Positions 26,447 through 33,734 of a DNA stretch of 43,106 bases are shown here, piece by piece. A program made the translations under genes and the position numbers. Every line of letters starts with the position of its first letter. The first letter of the stretch is position 1. The stretch spans positions 1-43,106 of the forward strand of contig NZ_CAMKRR010000018.1 of NCBI RefSeq assembly GCF_946415235.1. Direction: 5' to 3'. The notes under the pieces are model-generated. The model did no database searches and was not told where the DNA came from. It worked only from the letters and a program-made list of their open reading frames with translations. This stretch comes from an uncultured Ruminococcus sp. GTDB lineage: Bacteria; Bacillota; Clostridia; Oscillospirales; Ruminococcaceae.

Positions 26447-27760
26447 TTAATAAGCGTCGGTGACAAGGCTGCCGAAGCAGCAGTCGTGACCATACTCTTC
26501 TATTATAACACTTCTTATCTGATTACGCAAACTTTTTTCGGGAAATTTCCGATAAATCTTTATTAATGTATAATCAGGTGCATATCCGTGATGAAATTCT
26601 GTAGAATTTTCACGCTCAAAGAGCACGGGAACAGTTCTTCCCACCAGCGAGCGCAGATAGCCCTCTCTTGTTTCCTCGGCGGCGGCGGTCATTTCCTGCC
26701 AGCGCTGAGACTTTACGCTGTCGGCGATCTGTCCGTCCATTTTATCCGCTTTTGTGCCGCTTCTGCGTGAAAACCTGAACACATGGACCTTTGAAAAGCC
26801 TGTCTTCTTCACGAAATCCACCGATTCCCTGTGATCCGCCTCAGTTTCCTGCGGAAATCCCACCATAACATCCGTAGTGAACGAACATTCGGGGAATATG
26901 CCGCGGATATGCTCCGTAAGGGCAAGATACTCCGCAGCGGTATACTTCCTGTTCATATTTCTCAGGGTTTTTTCGCAGCCGCTTTGCAGCGAAAGGTGGA
27001 ACTGCGGACAGAACTGCGGCACGGCAGCAAGCCTTCTCAGGAGAGCTCCCGACATCATCTCGGGCTCAAGGGAGCCGAGCCTTATGCGCTCCACGCCCTT
27101 TGTGTTGGCGCACAGCTCCACAGCATCGGCAAGGTCTCGGTCAAATTCCCTGCCGTAAAAAGCAAGGTTTATGCCCGAAAGCACTATCTCCTTTACGCCC
27201 CCCGCAGCTATAGCCTTGACCTCATCATAGAGAAGGTCCATTGGCTTTGAGCGGCAGCGTCCGCGGGCAAAGGGTATCATGCAGTATGAGCAGAACTGGT
27301 TGCAGCCGTCCTGTATCTTAACAAAGGCACGGGTATTATTGTCGAATTTCGTACATCTCAGAGGTTCGAACACATCGTCCGCCGAATAATCCGAGATATT
27401 TACCACACGCGAGCGCTTTTCAAGGCAGGCTTTCACGAGTCCTACTATAGAGCTGCGGTCCTTTGTACCGATGATTATATCCGCCTCCGTGAGCTTTTCC
27501 GCTTCCTCGCGGTTAGCCTGAGGATAGCAGCCCGTAAGGGCTATGACAGCATCGGGCAGCGCTTTTCTCAGCTTCCGCAGCGCTGTAAGAGTGCGGCTGT
27601 CTCCCGAAGCTGTGACCGTACATGAATTTATCACCACCGCATCGGCTGAAAGAGCCTTTTCGGCAGCAGCAAAACCATTCTCGAGAAAGAGCGCTCTCAT
27701 GCACTCGGTCTCGTACTGATTGACCTTACATCCGAAGGTCACAAACGCAATTTTATACAT
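26447..27760 (-). CDS. mtaB: tRNA t6A37 methylthiotransferase MtaB
   Basis: MtaB is a radical SAM enzyme that adds a methylthio group to t6A at position 37 of ANN-decoding tRNAs. The start is placed at MYKIAFVTFGCKVNQYE (437 residues) because AAAGGTGG lies just before this ATG; upstream in-frame codons look non-coding. The N-terminal MTTase domain has the Cys of FGCKVNQYE, and further Cys residues in NSCTV and TGCYPQ hold the auxiliary cluster. The radical SAM motif is CNQFCSYC. The C-terminal TRAM region is short. GCKVNQYE and the C-terminal layout favour MtaB over MiaB or RimO. Confidence 0.93.
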   Translation of the reverse strand: MYKIAFVTFGCKVNQYETECMRALFLENGFAAAEKALSADAVVINSCTVTASGDSRTLTALRKLRKALPDAVIALTGCYPQANREEAEKLTEADIIIGTKDRSSIVGLVKACLEKRSRVVNISDYSADDVFEPLRCTKFDNNTRAFVKIQDGCNQFCSYCMIPFARGRCRSKPMDLLYDEVKAIAAGGVKEIVLSGINLAFYGREFDRDLADAVELCANTKGVERIRLGSLEPEMMSGALLRRLAAVPQFCPQFHLSLQSGCEKTLRNMNRKYTAAEYLALTEHIRGIFPECSFTTDVMVGFPQETEADHRESVDFVKKTGFSKVHVFRFSRRSGTKADKMDGQIADSVKSQRWQEMTAAAEETREGYLRSLVGRTVPVLFERENSTEFHHGYAPDYTLIKIYRKFPEKSLRNQIRSVIIEEYGHDCCFGSLVTDAY

Positions 27761-27786
27761 AAACCACCTTTTATATTCTATCAAAT

Positions 27787-27811
27787 TGCATATTCCGATG
27801 TGAAATATGCA
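27787..27811. promoter_or_regulatory. Inverted repeat upstream of mtaB
   Basis: TGCATATT-9 bases-AATATGCA, a perfect 8-bp inverted repeat about 27 bases before the mtaB start. It could be an operator or an mRNA 5' hairpin. Confidence 0.4.
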
Positions 27812-27917
27812 CAATTTTCACTAATAAATATTATGCATTCTCAACAGTAAAATTAATAAAAAACTCATTCGCTGTGTCAATCAAATACACCATATTGACG
27901 AAAATACGAGGAACTGC

Positions 27918-27946
27918 TTGACACCGTGTAATATACGTGTTATTAT
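27918..27946 (+). promoter_or_regulatory. Promoter of the HPr-like gene
   Basis: -35 TTGACA (27918-27923), 17-base spacer, -10 TATTAT (27941-27946). The transcript has a leader of about 75 bases ending in AGGAGG. Confidence 0.8.
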
Positions 27947-28026
27947 ATAGTTGCGGTAAAGGAAAAGGCCGCAAAAAAAGAAATAAACAAGAAAAAACAC
28001 AGACATCTGAAAACAGGAGGTAAAGC

Positions 28027-28257
28027 ATGACTAAAACAACTGTTAATCTTCAGGCAATCAATGACGTAAAGGATTTCGTCAATATCGTTATGAAGTACGA
28101 CTTCGATATCGACCTCGTTTCCGGCAGATACGCAGTAGACGCAAAGTCTATCATGGGTATTTTCAGCCTCGACCTCTCTAAGCCCATCGAACTCAACGCG
28201 CACACAGATGATGCTGATAAGTTTCTTAAAGAGATCGACCGTTTCATTGTAAAGTAA
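28027..28257 (+). CDS. HPr-fold protein lacking the phosphorylatable His (Crh-like)
   Basis: A 76-residue cytoplasmic protein with the HPr fold pattern. The segment DAKSIMGIFSLDLSK (residues 38-52) matches the Ser46 region of HPr and Crh, with S41 as the equivalent of the HPr-kinase site. The HARP motif around His15 is missing: that region reads LQAINDVKDFVN. Known Crh proteins keep Ser46 and lose His15, so a regulatory and not a sugar-transport role is inferred. No ptsI or PTS gene is nearby. The ATG follows AGGAGG, and the gene stands alone with its own promoter and terminator, divergent from mtaB. Confidence 0.8.
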   Translation: MTKTTVNLQAINDVKDFVNIVMKYDFDIDLVSGRYAVDAKSIMGIFSLDLSKPIELNAHTDDADKFLKEIDRFIVK

Positions 28258-28270
28258 ATAATAGCAAAGC

Positions 28271-28312
28271 AAAAGGGATATGTTCCGAAAGGAATGTATC
28301 CCTTTTCTTTTT
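28271..28312 (+). terminator. Terminator after the HPr-like gene
   Basis: AAAAGGGATATGTTCC-GAAA-GGAATGTATCCCTTTT, a 16-bp stem with two imperfect pairs, followed by CTTTTT. It may also act on the convergent gene ending at 28321. Confidence 0.88.
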
Positions 28313-28320
28313 ATCCATGC

Positions 28321-29019
28321 TCACTGTGAGACCTTAAGCTCTCTGTGGAAGGTATTTCCGTTTTCTGCGTTTATATATACCTCTGCTATCTTGTCATCCA
28401 CAACGGGAACTATCCATGTGAGGATCGGTCCGCTGTATATAGCCAGCTTCGGCGCTGTCTCCTTCGAGACCTTATAATTGTCTGCCGCACACATAACAGC
28501 CGCCGCAGAGCTAACCTTTGGCTTTATGCTGAACTCCCACGTATCGGAATAGGTGCTGCTGATGATTATGGGCTTGTATCCGTCGGACTTGTCAACGGTA
28601 AGCTCGATATAGCTGCCGATTATCTCCATATCCTCGAAATACTGGTCAAATCTGTAATCGACCCTGTCACTGTAATCGGTAGTGCCGCCGAACCTCATCT
28701 CGCTGTACACATCATTGAAGCCCATTTCCCGCGAAAGTGACGCTATGAAGTCAAGCGCCGACTTTTCGTCCTTTATCGCTTCTTTCCCGAGAACCCCCTG
28801 TATAAGTCTGACAGCACCGCTGTCCTCATCGCGGGTGATAAACACGTTTTCCTCGCCCTTCAGGGGAGTTATCTCATCGAGAGATCTCTGTTCCACAGAC
28901 CATGTTACAGGTCTGTCGTCTTTTTCGGTCTTATTTGTTTTCTTTTTTGCGGAGCATCCGCAAGACAAAAGCACACAGCAGCTCATAACTGCTGCTGCGG
29001 CCGCTCTCTTATCCATCAT
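28321..29019 (-). CDS. Lipoprotein with FTP/PepSY-like propeptide domains, no peptidase
   Basis: A 232-residue probable lipoprotein: a short hydrophobic leader ends in LLSCGCSAKKK, where either Cys could be lipidated. Residues about 65-155 resemble the fungalysin/thermolysin propeptide (FTP) motif, with YRFDQYFEDMEIIGSYIELTVD as the core. A PepSY-like segment follows, with WIVPVVDDKIAEVYINAENG near the end. In thermolysin-type enzymes these two domains form the inhibitory propeptide; here no metallopeptidase (HExxH) follows. An inhibitor or chaperone role outside the membrane is an inference. The next gene upstream (29035-29688) is also a lipoprotein and ends 15 bases away, so the two form an operon. 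Confidence 0.7.
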   Translation of the reverse strand: MMDKRAAAAAVMSCCVLLSCGCSAKKKTNKTEKDDRPVTWSVEQRSLDEITPLKGEENVFITRDEDSGAVRLIQGVLGKEAIKDEKSALDFIASLSREMGFNDVYSEMRFGGTTDYSDRVDYRFDQYFEDMEIIGSYIELTVDKSDGYKPIIISSTYSDTWEFSIKPKVSSAAAVMCAADNYKVSKETAPKLAIYSGPILTWIVPVVDDKIAEVYINAENGNTFHRELKVSQ

Positions 29020-29034
29020 TTTCCCTCCGTCATA

Positions 29035-29688
29035 TTATTGCCTGTCATAATAGCTCTTGCCGCCGTTGGGGCGAAAATACGTCCTGATATAGCCGTCCTT
29101 TGACAGTATGACGAACTCATTGGTGGCTTCGATATAGTATACTCCGTCGCCGTCCTCGGCTTCGGTCTTGTGCAGAGCCTCGGAATTGTTTACGACGTCG
29201 CTTGCACCCTTTTCGTATTCCTGAGCTGTTTTATAATCAAAATCGTCCTTGAACTCCGCTCCGTGCTTCTCAAAATGCTCGGTAAGGAGCTTTTTGCTTC
29301 TGAAATGGTACTCGGCATATGTACCGTCTTCGCTGTCAAAGGCGGAAGCTGCTGTCGTTTCCTCGGGAGCAGCCGAAGTTGTGGTCGTTTTTTTGCTGTT
29401 ATTGTTCTTAGCTTTGGACGTGGTTGTCTTTTTGCCCTTATTGCTTTTTGCTGTAGTAGTCGTCGTCTTATTTTTTGCAGAAGTTGTTTTGCTGTTCTGA
29501 GTATTCTTTTCGGTCGTCTCTGCCGCAAAGGGGTTCTGTGTCGACCACTCGGCAATATCTATAGCCGCAGTAGTTACCGCTGCTTTCTCGGTCTGTGCGG
29601 GACTGTTATTATCCCTGCAGCCGCCGAACGTCAGTGCCGCAAGCACCGCAGCTGCCGAAAGCGCGGCGATTTTTCTGATATTTTTCAT
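29035..29688 (-). CDS. Lipoprotein with Thr/Lys-rich linker and C-terminal nuclease-like domain
   Basis: The start is set at MKNIRKIAALSAAAVLAALT (217 residues) by an AGGAGG site; the longer frame begins upstream of the promoter's -10 box. The leader ends in TFGGCRDN, an atypical lipobox. A Thr/Lys/Asn-rich spacer (about 45-115) follows. The C-terminal about 95 residues (KLLTEHFEKHGAEF through DGYIRTYFRP) resemble barnase/EndoU/colicin-like RNase domains of secreted toxins by pattern: HFxKHG, a central acidic region and a terminal DGYIRTYFxP strand. This assignment is tentative. No immunity gene is obvious nearby. It shares its transcript with the FTP/PepSY lipoprotein downstream. Confidence 0.7.
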   Translation of the reverse strand: MKNIRKIAALSAAAVLAALTFGGCRDNNSPAQTEKAAVTTAAIDIAEWSTQNPFAAETTEKNTQNSKTTSAKNKTTTTTAKSNKGKKTTTSKAKNNNSKKTTTTSAAPEETTAASAFDSEDGTYAEYHFRSKKLLTEHFEKHGAEFKDDFDYKTAQEYEKGASDVVNNSEALHKTEAEDGDGVYYIEATNEFVILSKDGYIRTYFRPNGGKSYYDRQ

Positions 29689-29703
29689 GCTCCGCCTCCT
29701 GAA

Positions 29704-29772
29704 AATCTTTTGTAACTTAATCTTTTGTAACTCCATTATACTGCATATCCCGCAAAATATCAAGTTACAAAA
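29704..29772 (-). promoter_or_regulatory. Promoter with three GTTACAAAA sites
   Basis: Minus strand: -35 TTGATA (29758-29763), 17-base spacer, -10 TATAAT (29735-29740). Downstream of the -10 are two tandem copies (15-base period, 29704-29733) of AGTTACAAAAGATT. An inverted copy (plus-strand AAGTTACAAAA, 29762-29772) borders the -35 box. This looks like an operator array. Confidence 0.65.
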
Positions 29773-29776
29773 CAGC

Positions 29777-29808
29777 AAAAATCCCGAGAACCGGAAAGCT
29801 CTCAGGAT
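29777..29808 (-). terminator. Terminator after the receiver/GGDEF-like gene
   Basis: Minus strand: ATCCTGAGA, 10-base loop, TCTCGGGAT (one G-T pair), then TTTT. It sits just upstream of the lipoprotein promoter. Confidence 0.75.
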
Positions 29809-29833
29809 CTGCTGTTATCTGAGGAAATAATGC

Positions 29834-30604
29834 TCAATGCCCTAAAGCATGGACTTCTCTTAAATCGTATGTAACCACGAACGAATCGTCACCGCATTCA
29901 TTGCAGAAGCTGCTGACGATACGATCAGCCACGAGGCGGCCGCCGTCCTCATCAGCGCCGATGAGCAGCACCATTATCCTGTCCTCGCTGCATACTGTGG
30001 CAAGGTCACCTCTGCGGAGACATTTGCGTATCTCTTCCGAAAGTATGCTCATCATCTGCTCCCACTTGTCATAGGAGCTCCTTCTGTGAGTACTCAGCTG
30101 GAATAAGAGTATCTGTGTTTGTTTCTGAGTGCGCTCGAGAAATCTGAGCACAAATCTGAATATATTCGTAAAATCCACCGAACGGACGCAGTAAGCGCCT
30201 GATTCGCCGTCCTTTATCTTAAGGAGGCTGTCTATGGTTATGGATCTGTGCAGGTCGTTATGCGGAACTACCGTTGCAAGGGATTTTGCTCTGCGCAGCA
30301 ACAGCTGGCTGCATATTGGAGTCCTTATAACATCATCAAAGCCGAGAGCCATAAGTATCTCCTGATTTTCGCAGGTGCCCTCGGAAGTGAATGCAGCAAT
30401 GGGTGTATTGCAATGCTTTGCAGAAGACCGTACATTCTCGATCACCGAGGCAACAGAACCGCTGCAATACGACTCCGACACGATTATGATATCACACTCG
30501 GGAAGTCCGTTCGCATCGGGAGCGATCACACACTCAAAGCATGAGCCGAGGTTTTTCTCCCAGTATTTAGTTTTTTTCGCACTGTCGATTATTCCTGCTT
30601 TCAT
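29834..30604 (-). CDS. Degenerate receiver plus degenerate GGDEF-like protein
   Basis: A 256-residue cytoplasmic protein. The start MKAGIIDSAKKTK is chosen because GGTGGTG lies just before it; a TTG six codons upstream is less likely. Residues about 1-110 follow the CheY-like pattern (CDIIIVSES, TPIAAFTSEG, GFDDVIRTPI), but the phospho-Asp position is not an Asp and the Lys before the last Pro is replaced by Arg-Thr. Residues about 140-250 resemble a diguanylate cyclase fold (CLRRGDLATVCSEDRIMVLL), with CSEDR in place of GGDEF, so it should be inactive as a cyclase. A protein- or nucleotide-binding role is inferred. It is monocistronic, with its own promoter and terminator. Confidence 0.7.
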   Translation of the reverse strand: MKAGIIDSAKKTKYWEKNLGSCFECVIAPDANGLPECDIIIVSESYCSGSVASVIENVRSSAKHCNTPIAAFTSEGTCENQEILMALGFDDVIRTPICSQLLLRRAKSLATVVPHNDLHRSITIDSLLKIKDGESGAYCVRSVDFTNIFRFVLRFLERTQKQTQILLFQLSTHRRSSYDKWEQMMSILSEEIRKCLRRGDLATVCSEDRIMVLLIGADEDGGRLVADRIVSSFCNECGDDSFVVTYDLREVHALGH

Positions 30605-30627
30605 TGCTTCACCACCGTTCAAGAAAT

Positions 30628-30668
30628 ATTCACAAGTGAATTATATCATATTCGGCAAGAAGTATCAA
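30628..30668 (-). promoter_or_regulatory. Promoter with palindrome for the receiver/GGDEF-like gene
   Basis: Minus strand: -35 TTGATA (30663-30668), 17-base spacer, -10 TATAAT (30640-30645). A palindrome ATTCAC-AA-GTGAAT (30628-30641) covers the expected transcription start. Confidence 0.7.
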
Positions 30669-30802
30669 TTATCGTTTCTTACAAATTTTCGATTATTTTT
30701 TTGGCAGTATTACCGCTTGACACAGCGAAAGCGGCTCTGCTGCGTTGAATGGCTCACACGCCTCACAATGCGTAAACTTGAATTTTATAGTTATATCATG
30801 CA

Positions 30803-30849
30803 ATAAAAAAACAGTCATAAGGAAACTTTTAACATCCTTATGACTGTTT
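30803..30849 (-). terminator. Terminator after serA
   Basis: Minus strand: AAACAGTCATAAGGA, 11-base loop, TCCTTATGACTGTTT and a further TTTT; perfect 15-bp stem. Confidence 0.92.
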
Positions 30850-30887
30850 ACTTGTTTTAACAATACAGCTTTTCAGCTGCTTTTCAT

Positions 30888-32048
30888 TTACTTGATTATT
30901 CTTACTCTGATAACGCCGTCAACTGCGTTGATCTTGCCCTCTACCGTAGGAGGAACGTCACCGACAACATCGAGCATTGTGTAAGCAAAGTCCTTCTTTG
31001 AAGCATTTACCATGTTCTCGATATTGATGCCCTCGTTGCCCACTACTGTTGTGATGGAGGCGATAGTTGTAGGAACATTCTTGTGGATAATGCAGATCTT
31101 TGTACCTACAGCGTTCATTGCAGCATTTGGAAGATTTACGCTGTTCTTGATATTTCCGTTCTCGAGGTACTCGATAAGCTCCTCAGCAGCCATAACTGCA
31201 CAGTTGTCCTCGCTCTCGGGAGTTGAAGCACCGAGGTGAGGGAGAACGATAACATCGTCAACGCCGAGTACTGTATCATCGGCAAAGTCTGTAACGTACT
31301 TAGCCACCTTGCCGTCAGCGATAGCCTTTACTACTGCCTCGCTGTTGATGAGCTCGCCTCTTGCGAGGTTGATAAGACGAACGCCGTCCTTCATCATAGC
31401 GATCTGCTCAGCGTCGATAGTGTTCTTTGTCTGAGGAGTGTAAGGCATATGTATAGTGATATAATCACTGTTTGTATAGATATCGTTGATATCTGTAACG
31501 ATCTTTACGGAAGGCTCAAGGTGAAGAGCAGCACCTACAGAGAGGTACGGATCGTAACCGATGACCTTCATGCCGAGAGACTCGGCTGCGTTTGCGATCT
31601 TGCCGCCGATAGCGCCGAGACCGATGATACCGAGAGTCTTGCCTGCGATCTCGGGACCTGCGAACTTGGACTTGCCGCCCTCAACTGTCTTGGGAGCATC
31701 GGGTGTGCCCTTGAGTGAAGCTGCCCATGAAGCTGCCTCAACGATCTTTCTTGAAGCAAGGAGGAGAGCGCAGATAGCCAGCTCCTTAACAGCGTTTGAG
31801 TTAGCGCCGGGAGTGTTGAATACGCAGATACCCTCCTGAGCGCAGCGCTCTACAGGGATATTGTTAACACCTGCACCTGCACGAGCGATAGCAAGGAGAT
31901 TGTCTCCAAACTGCATATCGTGCATCTTTGCGGAACGTACCATGATAGCGTCAGGATTAGCGCAATCCTCGGATACTGAGTACTTGCTCTTGTCAAAAAC
32001 GTCTGTACCGATAGCTGAGATCTTGTTTAATGTCTGGATCTTGTACAT
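30888..32048 (-). CDS. serA: D-3-phosphoglycerate dehydrogenase
   Basis: The enzyme oxidises 3-phosphoglycerate to 3-phosphohydroxypyruvate with NAD+, the first step of serine synthesis. The 386-residue protein has the NAD-binding GLGAIG at residues 143-148, the catalytic Arg R230 (NLARGELIN) and the catalytic His H271 (LPHLGASTPESEDN). The usual catalytic-Glu segment reads FADDTVLG, with Asp only, as in the compact form of this enzyme. Residues about 315-386 form an ACT domain (IASITTVVGNEGINIENM), a probable serine-binding feedback site. It lies behind serC, separated by a heptad/hairpin element, so serC-serA is probably one transcript. Confidence 0.95.
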   Translation of the reverse strand: MYKIQTLNKISAIGTDVFDKSKYSVSEDCANPDAIMVRSAKMHDMQFGDNLLAIARAGAGVNNIPVERCAQEGICVFNTPGANSNAVKELAICALLLASRKIVEAASWAASLKGTPDAPKTVEGGKSKFAGPEIAGKTLGIIGLGAIGGKIANAAESLGMKVIGYDPYLSVGAALHLEPSVKIVTDINDIYTNSDYITIHMPYTPQTKNTIDAEQIAMMKDGVRLINLARGELINSEAVVKAIADGKVAKYVTDFADDTVLGVDDVIVLPHLGASTPESEDNCAVMAAEELIEYLENGNIKNSVNLPNAAMNAVGTKICIIHKNVPTTIASITTVVGNEGINIENMVNASKKDFAYTMLDVVGDVPPTVEGKINAVDGVIRVRIIK

Positions 32049-32079
32049 TTCAGTAAACCTCTTTCTGTTTATTTTTGAA

Positions 32080-32190
32080 ATGCATAATTAAGAATTCATA
32101 ATTCATAATTGCTGAACTCGCTGCGCTCGGTATATCAAGTATAGCGCTTCTCTGTAATTATGCATTATGCATTATGCATTATGAATTATT
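32080..32190. repeat. Heptad/hairpin intergenic element, copy C
   Basis: Left array ATGCATA, ATTAAGA, ATTCATA, ATTCATA (32080-32107); a centre with self-complementary GC-rich sequence (CTCGCTGCGCTCGG); right array ATGCATT three times then ATGAATT (32160-32187), inverse to the left. It fills the serC-serA spacer and touches the serC stop codon. Confidence 0.82.
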
Positions 32191-33274
32191 ACGAGTTTTC
32201 TTCTTCAAACTTCTTCATGAAAGCAACGAGCTTCTCAACGCCCTCGATAGGCATTGCATTGTAGATGGAAGCTCTCATGCCGCCGACAGTTCTGTGACCC
32301 TTGAGGTTCTCGAAGCCTGCTGCCTTTGACTCTGCAACGAACTTCTTGTCGAGCTCCTCATTGCCTGTGATGAAAGGAACATTCATGAGTGAGCGGTCCT
32401 TCTTCTCAACAGTGCCCTTGAACATCTTGCTGCTGTCGAGGAAATCGTAAAGGATCTGAGCCTTCTTCTCGTTATGCTTCTTCATAGCCTCGAGGCCGCC
32501 CATCTTCTTGATCCACTTGAATACCTTGCCGCATACGTAGATACCGTAGCAGGGAGGAGTATTGTAAAGTGACTCGTTGTCAGCCTGTATCTTCCAGTCC
32601 ATCATAGTAGGAGTGCACTTGAGTGCGGGACCGTCAGCGATAAGATCCTCACGAACAATGATGATCTGAACGCCCGAAGGACCAACATTCTTCTGAACGC
32701 CGCCGTAGATAACGCCGTACTTTGTAACGTCAACAGGCTCTGAGAGGAAGCATGAGCTTACGTCAGCAACAAGCTCGTGACCCTTTGTGTTCGGGAGCTC
32801 CCAGAACTTTGTACCGTAAATGGTATTGTTCTCGCATATGTAAACATAATCGACATCATCGGGGATATCGAGATCTGAGCAGTCGGGGATATAAGAGAAT
32901 GTCTTGTCAGCAGATGAAGCCACTCTAACTACTTCGCCGTACTTCTCAGCTTCCTGAGCAGCCTTCTTAGCCCACTGACCTGTGATGATGTAAGCAGCCT
33001 TGCCCTTCTTCATAAGGTTCATAGGAACACCTGCGAATACCAGTGAAGCGCCGCCCTGTACGAAGATCACCTTGTAATTGTCGGGGATATTCATAAGGTC
33101 GCGGAGATCCTTCTCGGCTTCCTTGATTATCTCGTCATAAACCTTTGAACGGTGAGACATCTCCATTACGGACATACCGCATCCCTTGTAATCCATCATT
33201 TCCTCTGCACATTCCTTGAGAACTTCCTCGGGAAGAACTGCGGGACCTGCGCTGAAGTTATAAACTCTGCCCAT
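32189..33274 (-). CDS. serC: Phosphoserine aminotransferase
   Basis: This PLP enzyme makes 3-phosphoserine from 3-phosphohydroxypyruvate and glutamate, step 2 of serine synthesis. The start is MGRVYNFSAGPAVLPEEVL (361 residues), supported by a GGAGG site; the 15 codons upstream are not conserved-looking. The PLP lysine is in GGVQKNVGPSG, with the substrate-binding GMSVMEMSHRS at about residues 28-38. Length and order match SerC closely. serA follows; serB, the phosphatase, is not in the window. Confidence 0.97.
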   Translation of the reverse strand: MGRVYNFSAGPAVLPEEVLKECAEEMMDYKGCGMSVMEMSHRSKVYDEIIKEAEKDLRDLMNIPDNYKVIFVQGGASLVFAGVPMNLMKKGKAAYIITGQWAKKAAQEAEKYGEVVRVASSADKTFSYIPDCSDLDIPDDVDYVYICENNTIYGTKFWELPNTKGHELVADVSSCFLSEPVDVTKYGVIYGGVQKNVGPSGVQIIIVREDLIADGPALKCTPTMMDWKIQADNESLYNTPPCYGIYVCGKVFKWIKKMGGLEAMKKHNEKKAQILYDFLDSSKMFKGTVEKKDRSLMNVPFITGNEELDKKFVAESKAAGFENLKGHRTVGGMRASIYNAMPIEGVEKLVAFMKKFEEENS

Positions 33275-33329
33275 ATTAAAAAACCTCCAAATTGATATGT
33301 ATATAAGTAGTATTTGCAATACAATATAA

Positions 33330-33358
33330 ATTATACTCCTTTAATTAAAATAAGTCAA
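33330..33358 (-). promoter_or_regulatory. serC promoter
   Basis: Minus strand: -35 TTGACT (33353-33358), 17-base spacer, -10 TATAAT (33330-33335). The leader is only about 50 bases, leaving no room for a riboswitch or T-box. Confidence 0.8.
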
Positions 33359-33706
33359 TATAAAAAAACGATTTTTTTATAGTTTGTTATTTTTTTGGCA
33401 AAAGCTGCGAAAAAAGGTAGGACAAATTTACAGCTTATAATATGTTGTTAACTCTGTGCAACATTTTAAACCGATTTATTATACCGGAAGCCTATTTGAT
33501 AATCCGTGACAAAGCCAGCCGCGTTACAGAATTTCCTATGCCGGTCGTAGGAATTAACGCAGCGCTTTTCAGCGCCCTTCTCCCTGCATTTAAGTATCGC
33601 ACCGATGCTCTTGTGTCTGTTTTTTCTCTCATGCTCACAGGTTCAATAAAGGCAAGTCTTTCTCAGGTTCAAATCGTTTTACTTCCATAGATATTCTCCC
33701 TAACCA

Positions 33707-33734
33707 TAAAAAAAGAACGGCTCACAGCCGTTCT
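33707..33734 (-). terminator. Terminator after the PP2C gene
   Basis: Minus strand: AGAACGGCT-GTG-AGCCGTTCT, perfect 9-bp stem, then TTTTTT, directly after the stop codon. Confidence 0.92.

Larger units (their letters stand above)
33275..33734. other. Intergenic region between the PP2C gene and serC
   Basis: The ends hold the serC promoter and the PP2C terminator. Between them (about 33440-33690) both strands carry short open frames without convincing ribosome sites (82 residues on plus, 46 on minus). It may be a decayed gene; I cannot identify it. Confidence 0.5.

Noticed and set aside
27831..28272. Minus-strand frames over the HPr-like gene and its promoter
   Set aside because: They run antisense to a well-supported gene with promoter, ribosome site and terminator.
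33664..33680. T-arm-like GGTTCAAATC that might mark a tRNA
   Set aside because: The flanking bases do not form the T stem, acceptor or anticodon arms.
33442..33690. 82-residue plus-strand frame and a 46-residue minus-strand frame in the same place
   Set aside because: Neither has a ribosome site or recognisable protein features; mutually overlapping frames suggest chance or a decayed gene.
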